Positions 1-6,110 of a stretch of 14,804 nucleotides of DNA are shown one piece after another. The DNA comes from Rickettsiales bacterium (lineage in GTDB: Bacteria; Pseudomonadota; Alphaproteobacteria; Rickettsiales; UBA1997): positions 1 to 14,804 of the forward strand of contig CANGNU010000006.1 of NCBI GenBank assembly GCA_947455365.1, in the 5' to 3' direction. The notes beneath the pieces are model-generated. The model was not told where the DNA came from, ran no database searches, and saw only the letters and a program-made list of their open reading frames with translations. How positions within the stretch are numbered: the first letter of the stretch is position 1; every line of letters begins with the position of its first letter. The position numbers and the translations under genes were made by a program.

Positions 1-1379
1 TCCGAAGCATTAATGCTATCAAGCAGGCGATGCTTATGAATAGCCAGCTGGCCATAGAAAAACACTGGATATTTTGTTGCCACTTTATACCACTCAATAG
101 CCTTTTGTTTATCGCCAGCCGCTTGCGCCGCCATGCCCAACCAGTAAGCCCCGCGCGCTAAAGTAACTGGTTGCGAAACATTTTTATAAAGCGCATCAAA
201 GTGATTATAGGCAACTTTTGGTTTATCCATGAACCTTAGAGCAATCCAGCCCGCCGTCCATTCCGCTTCCCAAAAATCATTCGACTTCACTGGCAATTGA
301 TGTTGTGAAACTAGCGCATAGGCAATTTTATATTCGCGTTTTTTAATCATCTCGCGACCGTAGAGCCGGCGCAGGTTCCACCACTTATCAGCATATTTTG
401 TTTCGCCAACTTTGGTAAATAAATCAAGCAGATCATCAACCTTATCTTTATTTTTATACCATAAAATTCGGTTATAAGTTAAATTCTCGTCGCCCCGCAA
501 TTTTCTAGGCACCGACAGCACAATATTGTCAATAAATTTTGGCAATTCTTTAATTTCAATAATCGCCAAAAATAATTTTTGATGGTCTTCATTAACAAAA
601 TTCATAATTCTTTTTGCATCGGAAATTTTACTATCCCACAATAAACGATTGATGCGATTAATATGGTCAAGCTCACTAAGCTTAGAACCATAACGGTTGA
701 GAAAGTCTTGCTCATTCGCTACAATAAAATTTTCTTTCACCCAAATATCGACAATTGAACGCTGAATTTCATCAGCAATTTTTTGTCGCTCTTCTTCCAA
801 GCCCTTGAACCGCAAGAGAAAATCGGCCTTGGTTTGCAATAAATAAAGTTTTGATTCCAAAGAAATTGCAGGATTAGATTTAAAATATTGCTCGCTCAAA
901 CGAAATGGAACATGGTCGGTTACCGCTACTTGCTCGGCCTTGCGACGCAGTTCAGCAATGTTGGGATAAAAGGGGTTGTCGTTAACGAACCGTGAAATGT
1001 CGCTAAAAGCAGTTTCGCTTAAAGCCGTGTTTGGCGCGGCTTTGCGGCCATTTTGATTACTATATTTTTGCCACAAAATTATATTAACTAAAGCCTCGTG
1101 AAAATCTGATTTTTCTGGAAGAGTTGGCTGAGCCGTTGCCACGACTGGGTTTTCAGTCTCTTCTGATACAACTTCTTTTTTTGTATCTTTAATATATTTT
1201 GCATATTGCAAAGCTTCGGCATAATTTTCTTTCTCTAAAGCTGCGGCAATTTTATGCAAATGTTCGGTATCTTCGGTTGAAAGATTTTTCCATAATCTTG
1301 GCGTGATTGGCTTAGTCTCTCTAGCATTTGCAGCGCTAAATAAAAAAACCGCCGCCAAAAAAACGGCAAAAAAACGCAT
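1..1379 (-). CDS. slt: Soluble lytic murein transglycosylase, N-terminal superhelical part (3' end outside window)
   Basis: Translating the minus strand from the ATG at 1379-1377 gives an open frame of 459 codons that continues past the left edge, so the gene is partial. The protein starts with a signal peptide (MRFFAVFLAAVFLFSAANA, likely cut after ANA). Mostly helical sequence follows. Near the window edge is a segment reading YWLGMAAQAAGDKQKAIEWY, then PVFFYGQLA. This matches the helical-repeat U/L region of Slt70-type enzymes, just before the goose-type lysozyme catalytic domain. The catalytic domain with its ES motif and glutamate would lie outside the window, so activity cannot be confirmed. 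Family role: periplasmic cleavage of the MurNAc-GlcNAc bond in peptidoglycan, forming 1,6-anhydro ends. It is divergent from the NDUFA12 gene. The superhelical domain is poorly conserved, so the call rests on the signal peptide, helical repeats and the YWLG...FYGQLA segment. Confidence 0.8.
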   Translation of the reverse strand, partial: MRFFAVFLAAVFLFSAANARETKPITPRLWKNLSTEDTEHLHKIAAALEKENYAEALQYAKYIKDTKKEVVSEETENPVVATAQPTLPEKSDFHEALVNIILWQKYSNQNGRKAAPNTALSETAFSDISRFVNDNPFYPNIAELRRKAEQVAVTDHVPFRLSEQYFKSNPAISLESKLYLLQTKADFLLRFKGLEEERQKIADEIQRSIVDIWVKENFIVANEQDFLNRYGSKLSELDHINRINRLLWDSKISDAKRIMNFVNEDHQKLFLAIIEIKELPKFIDNIVLSVPRKLRGDENLTYNRILWYKNKDKVDDLLDLFTKVGETKYADKWWNLRRLYGREMIKKREYKIAYALVSQHQLPVKSNDFWEAEWTAGWIALRFMDKPKVAYNHFDALYKNVSQPVTLARGAYWLGMAAQAAGDKQKAIEWYKVATKYPVFFYGQLAIHKHRLLDSINAS

Positions 1380-1513
1380 GATTTTAATAACTTTTTCGCC
1401 CACTGTTATTTGAGAAATTAAATTTTTATTGAAGATTTATAATTTTTTATGAGTATAGTATTAAAGATCTAAATTAAAAACCCTCAAAATTTAAAATTTA
1501 CAATTTTTCAAAA
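1380..1513. promoter_or_regulatory. Divergent intergenic region with candidate promoter for the NDUFA12 cluster
   Basis: This 134-bp, very AT-rich gap separates two divergent genes, so promoters in both directions are expected. On the plus strand, TTGAAG (1429-1434) and TATAGT (1454-1459) are spaced 19 bp apart and would place a start near 1466, about 48 bp before the NDUFA12 ATG. The match is modest and the spacing long, so the exact boxes are uncertain. No clear minus-strand promoter or hairpin is seen. Confidence 0.3.
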
Positions 1514-1846
1514 ATGCATTTTTTCCAGCAATTATTAATTAAGTTATTTAACCAAGAAGTTGGCTGCGATGAATTCGGCAACACTTATTTTGAATCAAAA
1601 ACAGGTAAGCGCTTTATTGTTTATAAAGGCATTGCCGAGCCGTCAAAAATTCCTGCTGAATGGCATGGCTGGATTCACTATTCTAGCAATGTTGCGCCAA
1701 CTAACATTAACACCAAAAAACATTCTTGGCAAAAAATTCATTTACCAAATTTAACTGGCACGCAATACGCTTACTCGCCAAAAAATTTTAAAAATTCTTC
1801 TATTGCAAAAGAGCGCAAACCATATGAAAGTTGGCAGCCAAAATAG
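1514..1846 (+). CDS. NDUFA12 / B17.2 family NADH:ubiquinone oxidoreductase accessory subunit
   Basis: This 110-residue protein has the features of the NDUFA12 (17.2 kDa subunit) family. An N-terminal segment reads VGCDEFGNTYFES, followed by RFIVYKG, then PAEWHGWIHY, and a C-terminal stretch from HSWQKIHLPNLTGTQYAYSP to the proline/tryptophan-rich end YESWQPK. In mitochondria and alphaproteobacteria the protein associates peripherally with the hydrophilic arm of respiratory complex I and helps stabilise it. No transmembrane segment or signal peptide is visible, as expected for a cytoplasmic-face subunit. It leads a cluster with mlaD and a DUF2155 gene, a grouping familiar from alphaproteobacteria, where aat often follows. 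Here aat is absent and gshA comes next. No clear Shine-Dalgarno sequence precedes the ATG. Confidence 0.93.
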   Translation: MHFFQQLLIKLFNQEVGCDEFGNTYFESKTGKRFIVYKGIAEPSKIPAEWHGWIHYSSNVAPTNINTKKHSWQKIHLPNLTGTQYAYSPKNFKNSSIAKERKPYESWQPK

Positions 1847-1875
1847 GTAGCAAAATTTATTCAAAAAATAAAATT

Positions 1876-2349
1876 ATGAAACATAGCAATTATTTTGAAA
1901 TTATCGTCGGAACTTTTGTTTTAGCTTGCGCTGCAATTTTCTTTTTTAACTCATTTAAAAGCGCCAAAATTAAAACTTCTGGTGGCTATAATTTAGTTGC
2001 AAAATTTGACAATGTTGGCGGCGTTGAAGCGGGCAGCGATGTTAAAATTGCTGGTGTAAAAATTGGCATTGTTGAAAATAACTTGCTCGACAAAGAAACC
2101 TATCGCGCCGTTACCACTCTAATTGTCAACAATGATGTAAAGCTTCCTACAGACTCATCGGCAAAAATTGTCAGCTCTGGTTTAATTGGCGATAAATTTC
2201 TAGAAATCACTCCGGGTGCTGATGAAGAATTTTTAAAAAATGGCGATGAACTTCGCTTCACCCAATCATCAGTAAATTTTGAACAATTGCTTGGCAAATT
2301 TATGTTTAGTGGCGATAAAAAAGACGAAAAGAAAGATGAAAACAAATAA
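1876..2349 (+). CDS. mlaD: MlaD-type MCE-domain lipid-transport protein
   Basis: The protein is 157 residues from the ATG at 1876. A start at 1831 would add 15 residues and overlap the NDUFA12 gene by 16 bp. The 1876 start is preferred because family members begin right before the membrane anchor. Residues about 8-27 form a single N-terminal transmembrane helix. An MCE domain follows at about 38-118, with FDNVGGVEAGSDVKIAGVKIG and the hallmark LPTDSSAKI, SGLIGDKFLEI and TPG. The tail is short and highly charged (KKDEKKDENK). MlaD is the periplasmic substrate-binding part of the MlaFEDB ABC complex that moves phospholipids between the membranes and keeps the outer leaflet asymmetric. The partners mlaE and mlaF are not in this window. 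The end overlaps the next gene by 14 bp, suggesting translational coupling. Confidence 0.93.
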   Translation: MKHSNYFEIIVGTFVLACAAIFFFNSFKSAKIKTSGGYNLVAKFDNVGGVEAGSDVKIAGVKIGIVENNLLDKETYRAVTTLIVNNDVKLPTDSSAKIVSSGLIGDKFLEITPGADEEFLKNGDELRFTQSSVNFEQLLGKFMFSGDKKDEKKDENK

Positions 2350-2782
2350 AATTTTATTATTAGCATTTTTATTATTAGCTTCGCAACCATTGCCGTTGCT
2401 AGCGCAAGACATTGCAGCAGAAGCAAATTCTGCAGAAAATTCTAGCGAAAGTAAATTAACTTTGGACAAAGTTGATTCGTCGCGCTTCTACAGCAAAGCG
2501 GTTTTGCAGCTGCTTAATAAAACTACCGCAAAAACCACCATTGCTGAAATTAAAGTTGGTGAATCGGTTGAATTAGGAAAGCTAACCATTGTGGTGCGCA
2601 AGTGCTGGCAAGCTCCCATCGACCAAAAACCTGACAGTCGAATTTTGCTCGACATCTCTGAAGTCAAGGCTGACGGCATTTCATCACGCATTTTTTTTGG
2701 CTGGATGATTTCTTCAAGCCCTTCAATTTCAAGTCTTGAGCACCCAATTTATGATGTAACTGCGCTTAGTTGTAAAAGGTAA
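2336..2782 (+). CDS. DUF2155 domain-containing exported protein
   Basis: From the ATG at 2336 this is a 148-residue protein. A more upstream start at 2279 would overlap mlaD far more deeply and bury the signal peptide, so 2336 is chosen; it follows the purine-rich stretch GAAAAGAAAG. A signal peptide (MKTNKILLLAFLLLASQPLPLLA) is followed by an acidic linker and then the DUF2155 domain: LQLLNKTTAK, VGESVELGKLTIVVRKCW, FFGWMISSSP and LEHPIYDVTALSC. Two cysteines (about residues 90 and 146) sit at the positions typical of the family and could form a disulfide. Function is unknown. The protein is expected to be periplasmic or envelope-associated. It is widespread in alphaproteobacteria next to NDUFA12-family genes. 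Confidence 0.92.
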   Translation: MKTNKILLLAFLLLASQPLPLLAQDIAAEANSAENSSESKLTLDKVDSSRFYSKAVLQLLNKTTAKTTIAEIKVGESVELGKLTIVVRKCWQAPIDQKPDSRILLDISEVKADGISSRIFFGWMISSSPSISSLEHPIYDVTALSCKR

Positions 2783-2836
2783 TGGGTTGCCGCGCCCTTT
2801 AAAATTGGCGCAAAATAACTTTCTTCAAAAAAATAA

Positions 2837-4099
2837 ATGCCAAAAATAATCGAAATTCTCACCGAAAAAATTTCTGCTCATAGCGCCGAAATTGAAAATT
2901 GGTTTGCACAAAAATTTCAAGAAAATCCTGCTAATTTTTATAATTCTGTCGATTTACGACATGCTGATTATAAAATTGCACCAGTTGATACAAACTGCTT
3001 CCCTGCTGGCTTCAACAACCTTTCTGCAACTTCAAAAATTCACGCCAAAAATATTGCTGAAAAATTTCTTACACAGCATTTTCCTAATGCAAAAAATATT
3101 CTTATAATTCCCGAAAATCACACGCGCAATTTTCGTTACTTAGAAAATATTTTAGTTTTGCAAGAAATTTTACAAGGAGCAGGAAGACTTGTGGTTGTTG
3201 GTTCGCTCATTGATGAGTTGAAAGAAAAAACCGTAATTGATTTAGAAAATGGCGCGCAAATTACACTGAATCCGTTACAAAAAAATGGCGCACAAATTCT
3301 TACCGCAGAAGGCTTTGCACCAGATTTAATTATTTTAAATAATGACTTAACTTCTGGCGTTCCAGAAATTTTGCAGAATCTTGCAACACCCATTACACCC
3401 GCTACAGCACTGGGCTGGTACCAGCGCACCAAGTCACAACATTTTACAATTTACAATAAGTTGGCAGCAGAATTTGCGCAAATTATTGGCATCGACCCAT
3501 GGCTCATTTCATCAATGCACCGCTCGTGCCACGAGGTTAATTTTAAAGAACAAACTGGCATTGAATGTTTAGCAAAATATGTTGATGAATTACTTGTGGC
3601 GCTGAAAGAAAAATATCGCGAATATGGCATTGAAGGTGAACCTTATTGCTACATTAAAGCCGACAATGGCACCTACGGAATGGCGGTTATGCCAGTTTTT
3701 TCTAGTGAAGATATTCTTGAAATTAACAAGAAAGAGCGCAATAAAATGAACATGCTTAAAGGCAGCATTGTCAACACTCAAGTGATGATTCAAGAAGGTA
3801 TAAAAACCATCGATAGCATCAACAACAAAATTGCTGAACCAATGATTTACATGCTTGGCGGCCAAGTTGTTGGAAATTTATTTCGCGCCAATGAGCAACG
3901 CAATCAGCTAGAAAGCTTGAATAGCGCGGGCGCAAGCTTCTTTGACTTAACCGAATTAAACGAAAATGAAATTAATTTAGGTGCTGATAAAAAAAATATT
4001 GCAGCAGTTTACTCGGTAATGGCGAGGCTGGCGGCGCTTGCCGCCGCTAAAGAAATTGGGGCGCTTGCTGCGGCTAAAGAAATTAACAACCTTAAATAA
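2837..4099 (+). CDS. gshA: Glutamate-cysteine ligase, Acidithiobacillus-type family
   Basis: The 420-residue protein resembles the glutamate-cysteine ligase family first defined from Acidithiobacillus ferrooxidans (TIGR02049-like), which is unrelated in overall sequence to E. coli GshA. Recognisable blocks are VDLRHADYKIAPVDTNCFPAGFNNL near residues 38-62, IPENHTRNFRYLEN near 91-104, LGWYQRTKSQHF near 192-203, CYIKADNGTYGMAVM near 271-285 and MLGGQVVGNLFR near 339-350. The enzyme joins glutamate and cysteine with ATP, the first step of glutathione synthesis, in the cytoplasm. The gene for the second step, gshB, is not in this window. The stop lies 10 bp before the ATG of a class I amidotransferase-like hydrolase, so the two are probably cotranscribed. 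The C-terminus carries a short tandem repeat (residues 400-417). No Shine-Dalgarno motif is evident. Confidence 0.88.
   Translation: MPKIIEILTEKISAHSAEIENWFAQKFQENPANFYNSVDLRHADYKIAPVDTNCFPAGFNNLSATSKIHAKNIAEKFLTQHFPNAKNILIIPENHTRNFRYLENILVLQEILQGAGRLVVVGSLIDELKEKTVIDLENGAQITLNPLQKNGAQILTAEGFAPDLIILNNDLTSGVPEILQNLATPITPATALGWYQRTKSQHFTIYNKLAAEFAQIIGIDPWLISSMHRSCHEVNFKEQTGIECLAKYVDELLVALKEKYREYGIEGEPYCYIKADNGTYGMAVMPVFSSEDILEINKKERNKMNMLKGSIVNTQVMIQEGIKTIDSINNKIAEPMIYMLGGQVVGNLFRANEQRNQLESLNSAGASFFDLTELNENEINLGADKKNIAAVYSVMARLAALAAAKEIGALAAAKEINNLK
4034..4087 (+). repeat. 27-bp in-frame tandem duplication at the 3' end of gshA
   Basis: Positions 4034-4060 and 4061-4087 are near-identical 27-bp units. 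They encode ALAAAKEIG then ALAAAKEIN (residues 400-408 and 409-417). Differences are mostly at synonymous positions, so the duplication is not brand new. It lengthens the C-terminal helix of the protein by nine residues. Confidence 0.85.
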
Positions 4100-4109
4100 C
4101 AAAAGAACA

Positions 4110-4871
4110 ATGAACAAAAACCGTAAACCTTTAATTGGCGTAGTTCCAGACTATCGCGAAGGCTCGCCAAAATGCTATTCAACTCGCCCACATTTTGTAC
4201 TGCGCTGCAATTATGTTGAAATGCTAATCAAGTCCGAAGCCACTGTTTTCATGCTTCCATACGATTACAGCTCCATCGATACTTACCTCAACATGATTGA
4301 CGGCTTAATGATTGTCGGCGGCTTTTTTGACATTCACCCCGAGCGCTATGGCGAAAAATCATTACACCCCGAAACCTTACTCAACAAGACTCGCGAAGAT
4401 TTTGAATTTGCTCTTGCCGAGAAAGCCTTCAAAACCGAAATGCCCGTTTTTGGCATTTGCAACGGCATGCAATTAATCAACATTGCCTATGGCGGCGACA
4501 TTATTCAACACATTCCCGATGCTGGAAATTTTATTATCCACGAACAAAGTAAAGTGGCCGGCATGGAAGACAGCTCTAAGGCCTATCACGATGTTGAAAT
4601 TGCTGAAAAAACTTTTCTGCACCAAATTGTACAAGAAAAAATTATCAAGACCAACTCGTCGCACCATCAAGGAGTAAGAACCGCAGGCAAAGGCCTAAAA
4701 GTTTGTGCCCGCGCCTCTGATGGAATGATTGAAGCAATTGAAGACCCAACACATGCCTTCCGCCTAGGCGTACAGTGGCACCCCGAGTTTGATGTTTCTT
4801 CTGCCGATCGCAAAATTTTCGAAAGTTTTGTCGATGCTGCAAAAAATTATCGCATCAAACATATTTTGTAA
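4110..4871 (+). CDS. Class I glutamine-amidotransferase-like gamma-glutamyl hydrolase (peptidase C26)
   Basis: The ATG at 4110 gives a 253-residue protein of normal family length. A longer frame from 4038 would overlap gshA by 62 bp and adds a non-conserved basic leader. The fold is a class I glutamine amidotransferase: MIDGLMIVGGFFDIHPERY near 62-80, the nucleophile elbow VFGICNGMQLIN with Cys117, NSSHHQ near 182-187, and LGVQWHPEF with His224 and Glu226 completing the triad. The C26 family includes gamma-glutamyl-GABA hydrolase (PuuD) and other gamma-glutamyl hydrolases. Members cleave gamma-glutamyl amides in the cytoplasm. Because it directly follows the gene for gamma-glutamylcysteine synthesis, a gamma-glutamyl thiol or peptide is a plausible substrate, but this is inference. 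No putrescine-pathway genes are nearby to support a PuuD role. Confidence 0.87.
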   Translation: MNKNRKPLIGVVPDYREGSPKCYSTRPHFVLRCNYVEMLIKSEATVFMLPYDYSSIDTYLNMIDGLMIVGGFFDIHPERYGEKSLHPETLLNKTREDFEFALAEKAFKTEMPVFGICNGMQLINIAYGGDIIQHIPDAGNFIIHEQSKVAGMEDSSKAYHDVEIAEKTFLHQIVQEKIIKTNSSHHQGVRTAGKGLKVCARASDGMIEAIEDPTHAFRLGVQWHPEFDVSSADRKIFESFVDAAKNYRIKHIL

Positions 4872-4873
4872 AT

Positions 4874-4902
4874 TTGACAAGATGTAAAATATGAATTAGA
4901 AT
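4874..4902 (+). promoter_or_regulatory. Sigma70-type promoter upstream of rluB
   Basis: A perfect -35 box TTGACA (4874-4879) is followed after exactly 17 bp by TAGAAT (4897-4902), one mismatch from the consensus -10. It starts 3 bp after the stop of the C26 hydrolase gene and would give transcription from about 4909, leaving a leader of about 100 nt before the rluB ATG at 5012. This is the best promoter-like match I found in the window. Confidence 0.6.
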
Positions 4903-4952
4903 AAGCGTTGCGCTCTACTCTCGCCTAAAAATATGGCCTGAAAACGCAATAT

Positions 4953-4977
4953 AAAATTTTTGACCAATAAAAATTTT
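4953..4977. repeat. AT-rich inverted repeat in the rluB leader
   Basis: AAAATTTTT (4953-4961) and AAAAATTTT (4969-4977) are 9-bp inverted copies around a 7-nt loop. An alternative pairing is TTGAC (4960-4964) with GTCAA (4978-4982), 13 bp apart. The stem is all A/T and weak. It could be an operator-like site or chance in AT-rich DNA. A terminator is unlikely because no run of T follows. Confidence 0.3.
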
Positions 4978-5011
4978 GTCAATAAATTTTGTTTATTAAA
5001 ATAATAAATCA

Positions 5012-5857
5012 ATGACAGTTAAAAAAGATAACACCGCCGAAACCCTTGCCAACAAAGGCTATAAGCCCAATGTTGAAACGGTAAAAAAAGACGCAATTGC
5101 CGCAACCCCTGCCGTTAAAGGCTCTAAGCCAGTTGCCGAAAAAGGAATTCGCATTGCCAAAGTAATGGCCCACGCTGGCGTTTGCTCACGCCGCGACGCT
5201 GAAGCGATGATTCTTGAAGGTCGCGTGCAAGTAAATGGCGTTGTCATCACTACTGCCGCAACGCTTATCACCGATCAATCAATTAAAGTTGACGGCAAAT
5301 TAATTCAACAAACCAATGATGTCCGCATTTTTATTTTTCACAAACCTGCAGGCATCATCACTACAGCCAAAGACCCGCATGAGCGCAAAACCATTTTTGA
5401 CTTATTGCCAAAAACCATGCCCCGCGTTATCACCATTGGCCGCTTAGACTACAACACTGAAGGCCTTCTGCTGCTTACAACAAACGGCGATGTTGCCCGC
5501 TTCATCGAGTTGCCAAAAACCGCATGGATTCGCAAATATCGCGCCCGCGTTTTTGGCACACTTAACCACGAACGCCTTAAAAAATTAGTCAACGGAATCA
5601 CTGTTGACGGGGTTCGCTACGGTTCCATCAAGGTTGAAGTTGATGTAGAAAAAGACTCAAATTCTTGGCTAACAATTTCTATCACTGAAGGAAAAAATCG
5701 CGAAATTCGCAAAGTGATGGAAGAGCTGGGGCTGAAGGTAAATCGCCTTATCCGCACTAATTTTGGCCCATTTTCTTTGGGCGATTTAAAGGTTGGTGAA
5801 GTGCGTGAAATTGCTCGCAACAATCTTAAAAATTATTTGGGCGAAGATTTTTTTTAA
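5012..5857 (+). CDS. rluB: Pseudouridine synthase, RsuA/RluB/RluE/RluF family
   Basis: The 281-residue protein has a non-conserved lysine/alanine-rich N-terminus (1-44) and an S4 RNA-binding domain at about 47-93 (IRIAKVMAHAGVCSRRDAE). The catalytic domain contains FHKPAGIITTAKDP, the active-site block GRLDYNTEGLLLLTTNGD with Asp146, and the C-terminal ITEGKNREIRKVMEELGLKVNRLIR. This family converts specific uridines of rRNA to pseudouridine. RluB acts on 23S rRNA near position 2605 (E. coli numbering), and the combination of domains and length fits RluB best, though RsuA/RluE cannot be excluded. The last residues and the stop codon lie inside the left arm of palindrome 1. A sigma70-type promoter lies about 100 bp upstream. 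The N-terminus is a tandem duplication. Confidence 0.92.
   Translation: MTVKKDNTAETLANKGYKPNVETVKKDAIAATPAVKGSKPVAEKGIRIAKVMAHAGVCSRRDAEAMILEGRVQVNGVVITTAATLITDQSIKVDGKLIQQTNDVRIFIFHKPAGIITTAKDPHERKTIFDLLPKTMPRVITIGRLDYNTEGLLLLTTNGDVARFIELPKTAWIRKYRARVFGTLNHERLKKLVNGITVDGVRYGSIKVEVDVEKDSNSWLTISITEGKNREIRKVMEELGLKVNRLIRTNFGPFSLGDLKVGEVREIARNNLKNYLGEDFF
5015..5140 (+). repeat. 63-bp in-frame tandem duplication in the rluB 5' end
   Basis: Positions 5015-5077 and 5078-5140 align without gaps as two 63-bp units. They encode 21-residue copies, residues 2-22 and 23-43, both beginning TVKKD and sharing KG-KP near the end. The copies have diverged in both bases and residues. They form an unstructured, lysine-rich leader before the S4 domain, with no role that I can recognise. 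Confidence 0.85.
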
Positions 5858-5987
5858 TAAAATAAATTCTATCTAAAAATTAACCTAGGCTAAGGACATT
5901 TTGGCTGAGCGAAGCTGCGCTTCGAGACACTCAAAATGTCCTTAGCCTAGGTTAATTTTTAGATAGAATTTATTTTATTAAAAAAAA
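5848..5987. repeat. Palindrome 1: long perfect inverted repeat overlapping the rluB 3' end
   Basis: Arms 5848-5903 and 5932-5987 are perfect 56-bp inverted copies (paired positions sum to 11835). The 28-bp centre holds a small hairpin, CGAAGC (5910-5915) / GCTTCG (5919-5924), within GCTGAGC...CTC. Each arm contains the self-palindromic CCTAGG. Positions 5848-5857 also encode the last residues and stop of rluB. Read on the plus strand, the outer ends are T-run then A-run, so the RNA hairpin is followed by A residues. It therefore does not look like a standard rho-independent terminator, although such a hairpin could still stabilise the 3' end of the mRNA or be a target for RNase III. It resembles the palindromic elements known from Rickettsiales in form. 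No open reading frame or transposase is inside. Confidence 0.95.
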
Positions 5988-6110
5988 ATCATCTAAAAAC
6001 TTCCAAAATATTTTTTCTTGTGTAATATTTTTTTTCACGGCAAAACCAGCATCGCTGTTTGCTGTATCTATTGAAACACCGAACGACAATAACGAACAAT
6101 TAAGCAACAA

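Noticed and set aside
2792..2811. GCGCC / GGCGC hairpin after the DUF2155 gene as a terminator
   Set aside because: The 5-bp stem has a 10-nt loop and is followed by AAAATAACTTTCTT rather than a T-run, so it is too weak to annotate.
3136..3432. 98-residue antisense frame inside gshA
   Set aside because: It is a shadow of the gshA coding sequence, with no recognisable motifs and no start context of its own.
4038..4109. Longer N-terminus for the C26 hydrolase starting at 4038
   Set aside because: It would overlap the gshA 3' repeat and adds a basic leader unlike the family; the protein fold begins directly after the ATG at 4110.
5848..5987. Palindrome 1 as an ordinary bidirectional rho-independent terminator
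   Set aside because: On both strands the arm ends put the T-run before the stem and an A-run after it. That is the reverse of what an intrinsic terminator needs.
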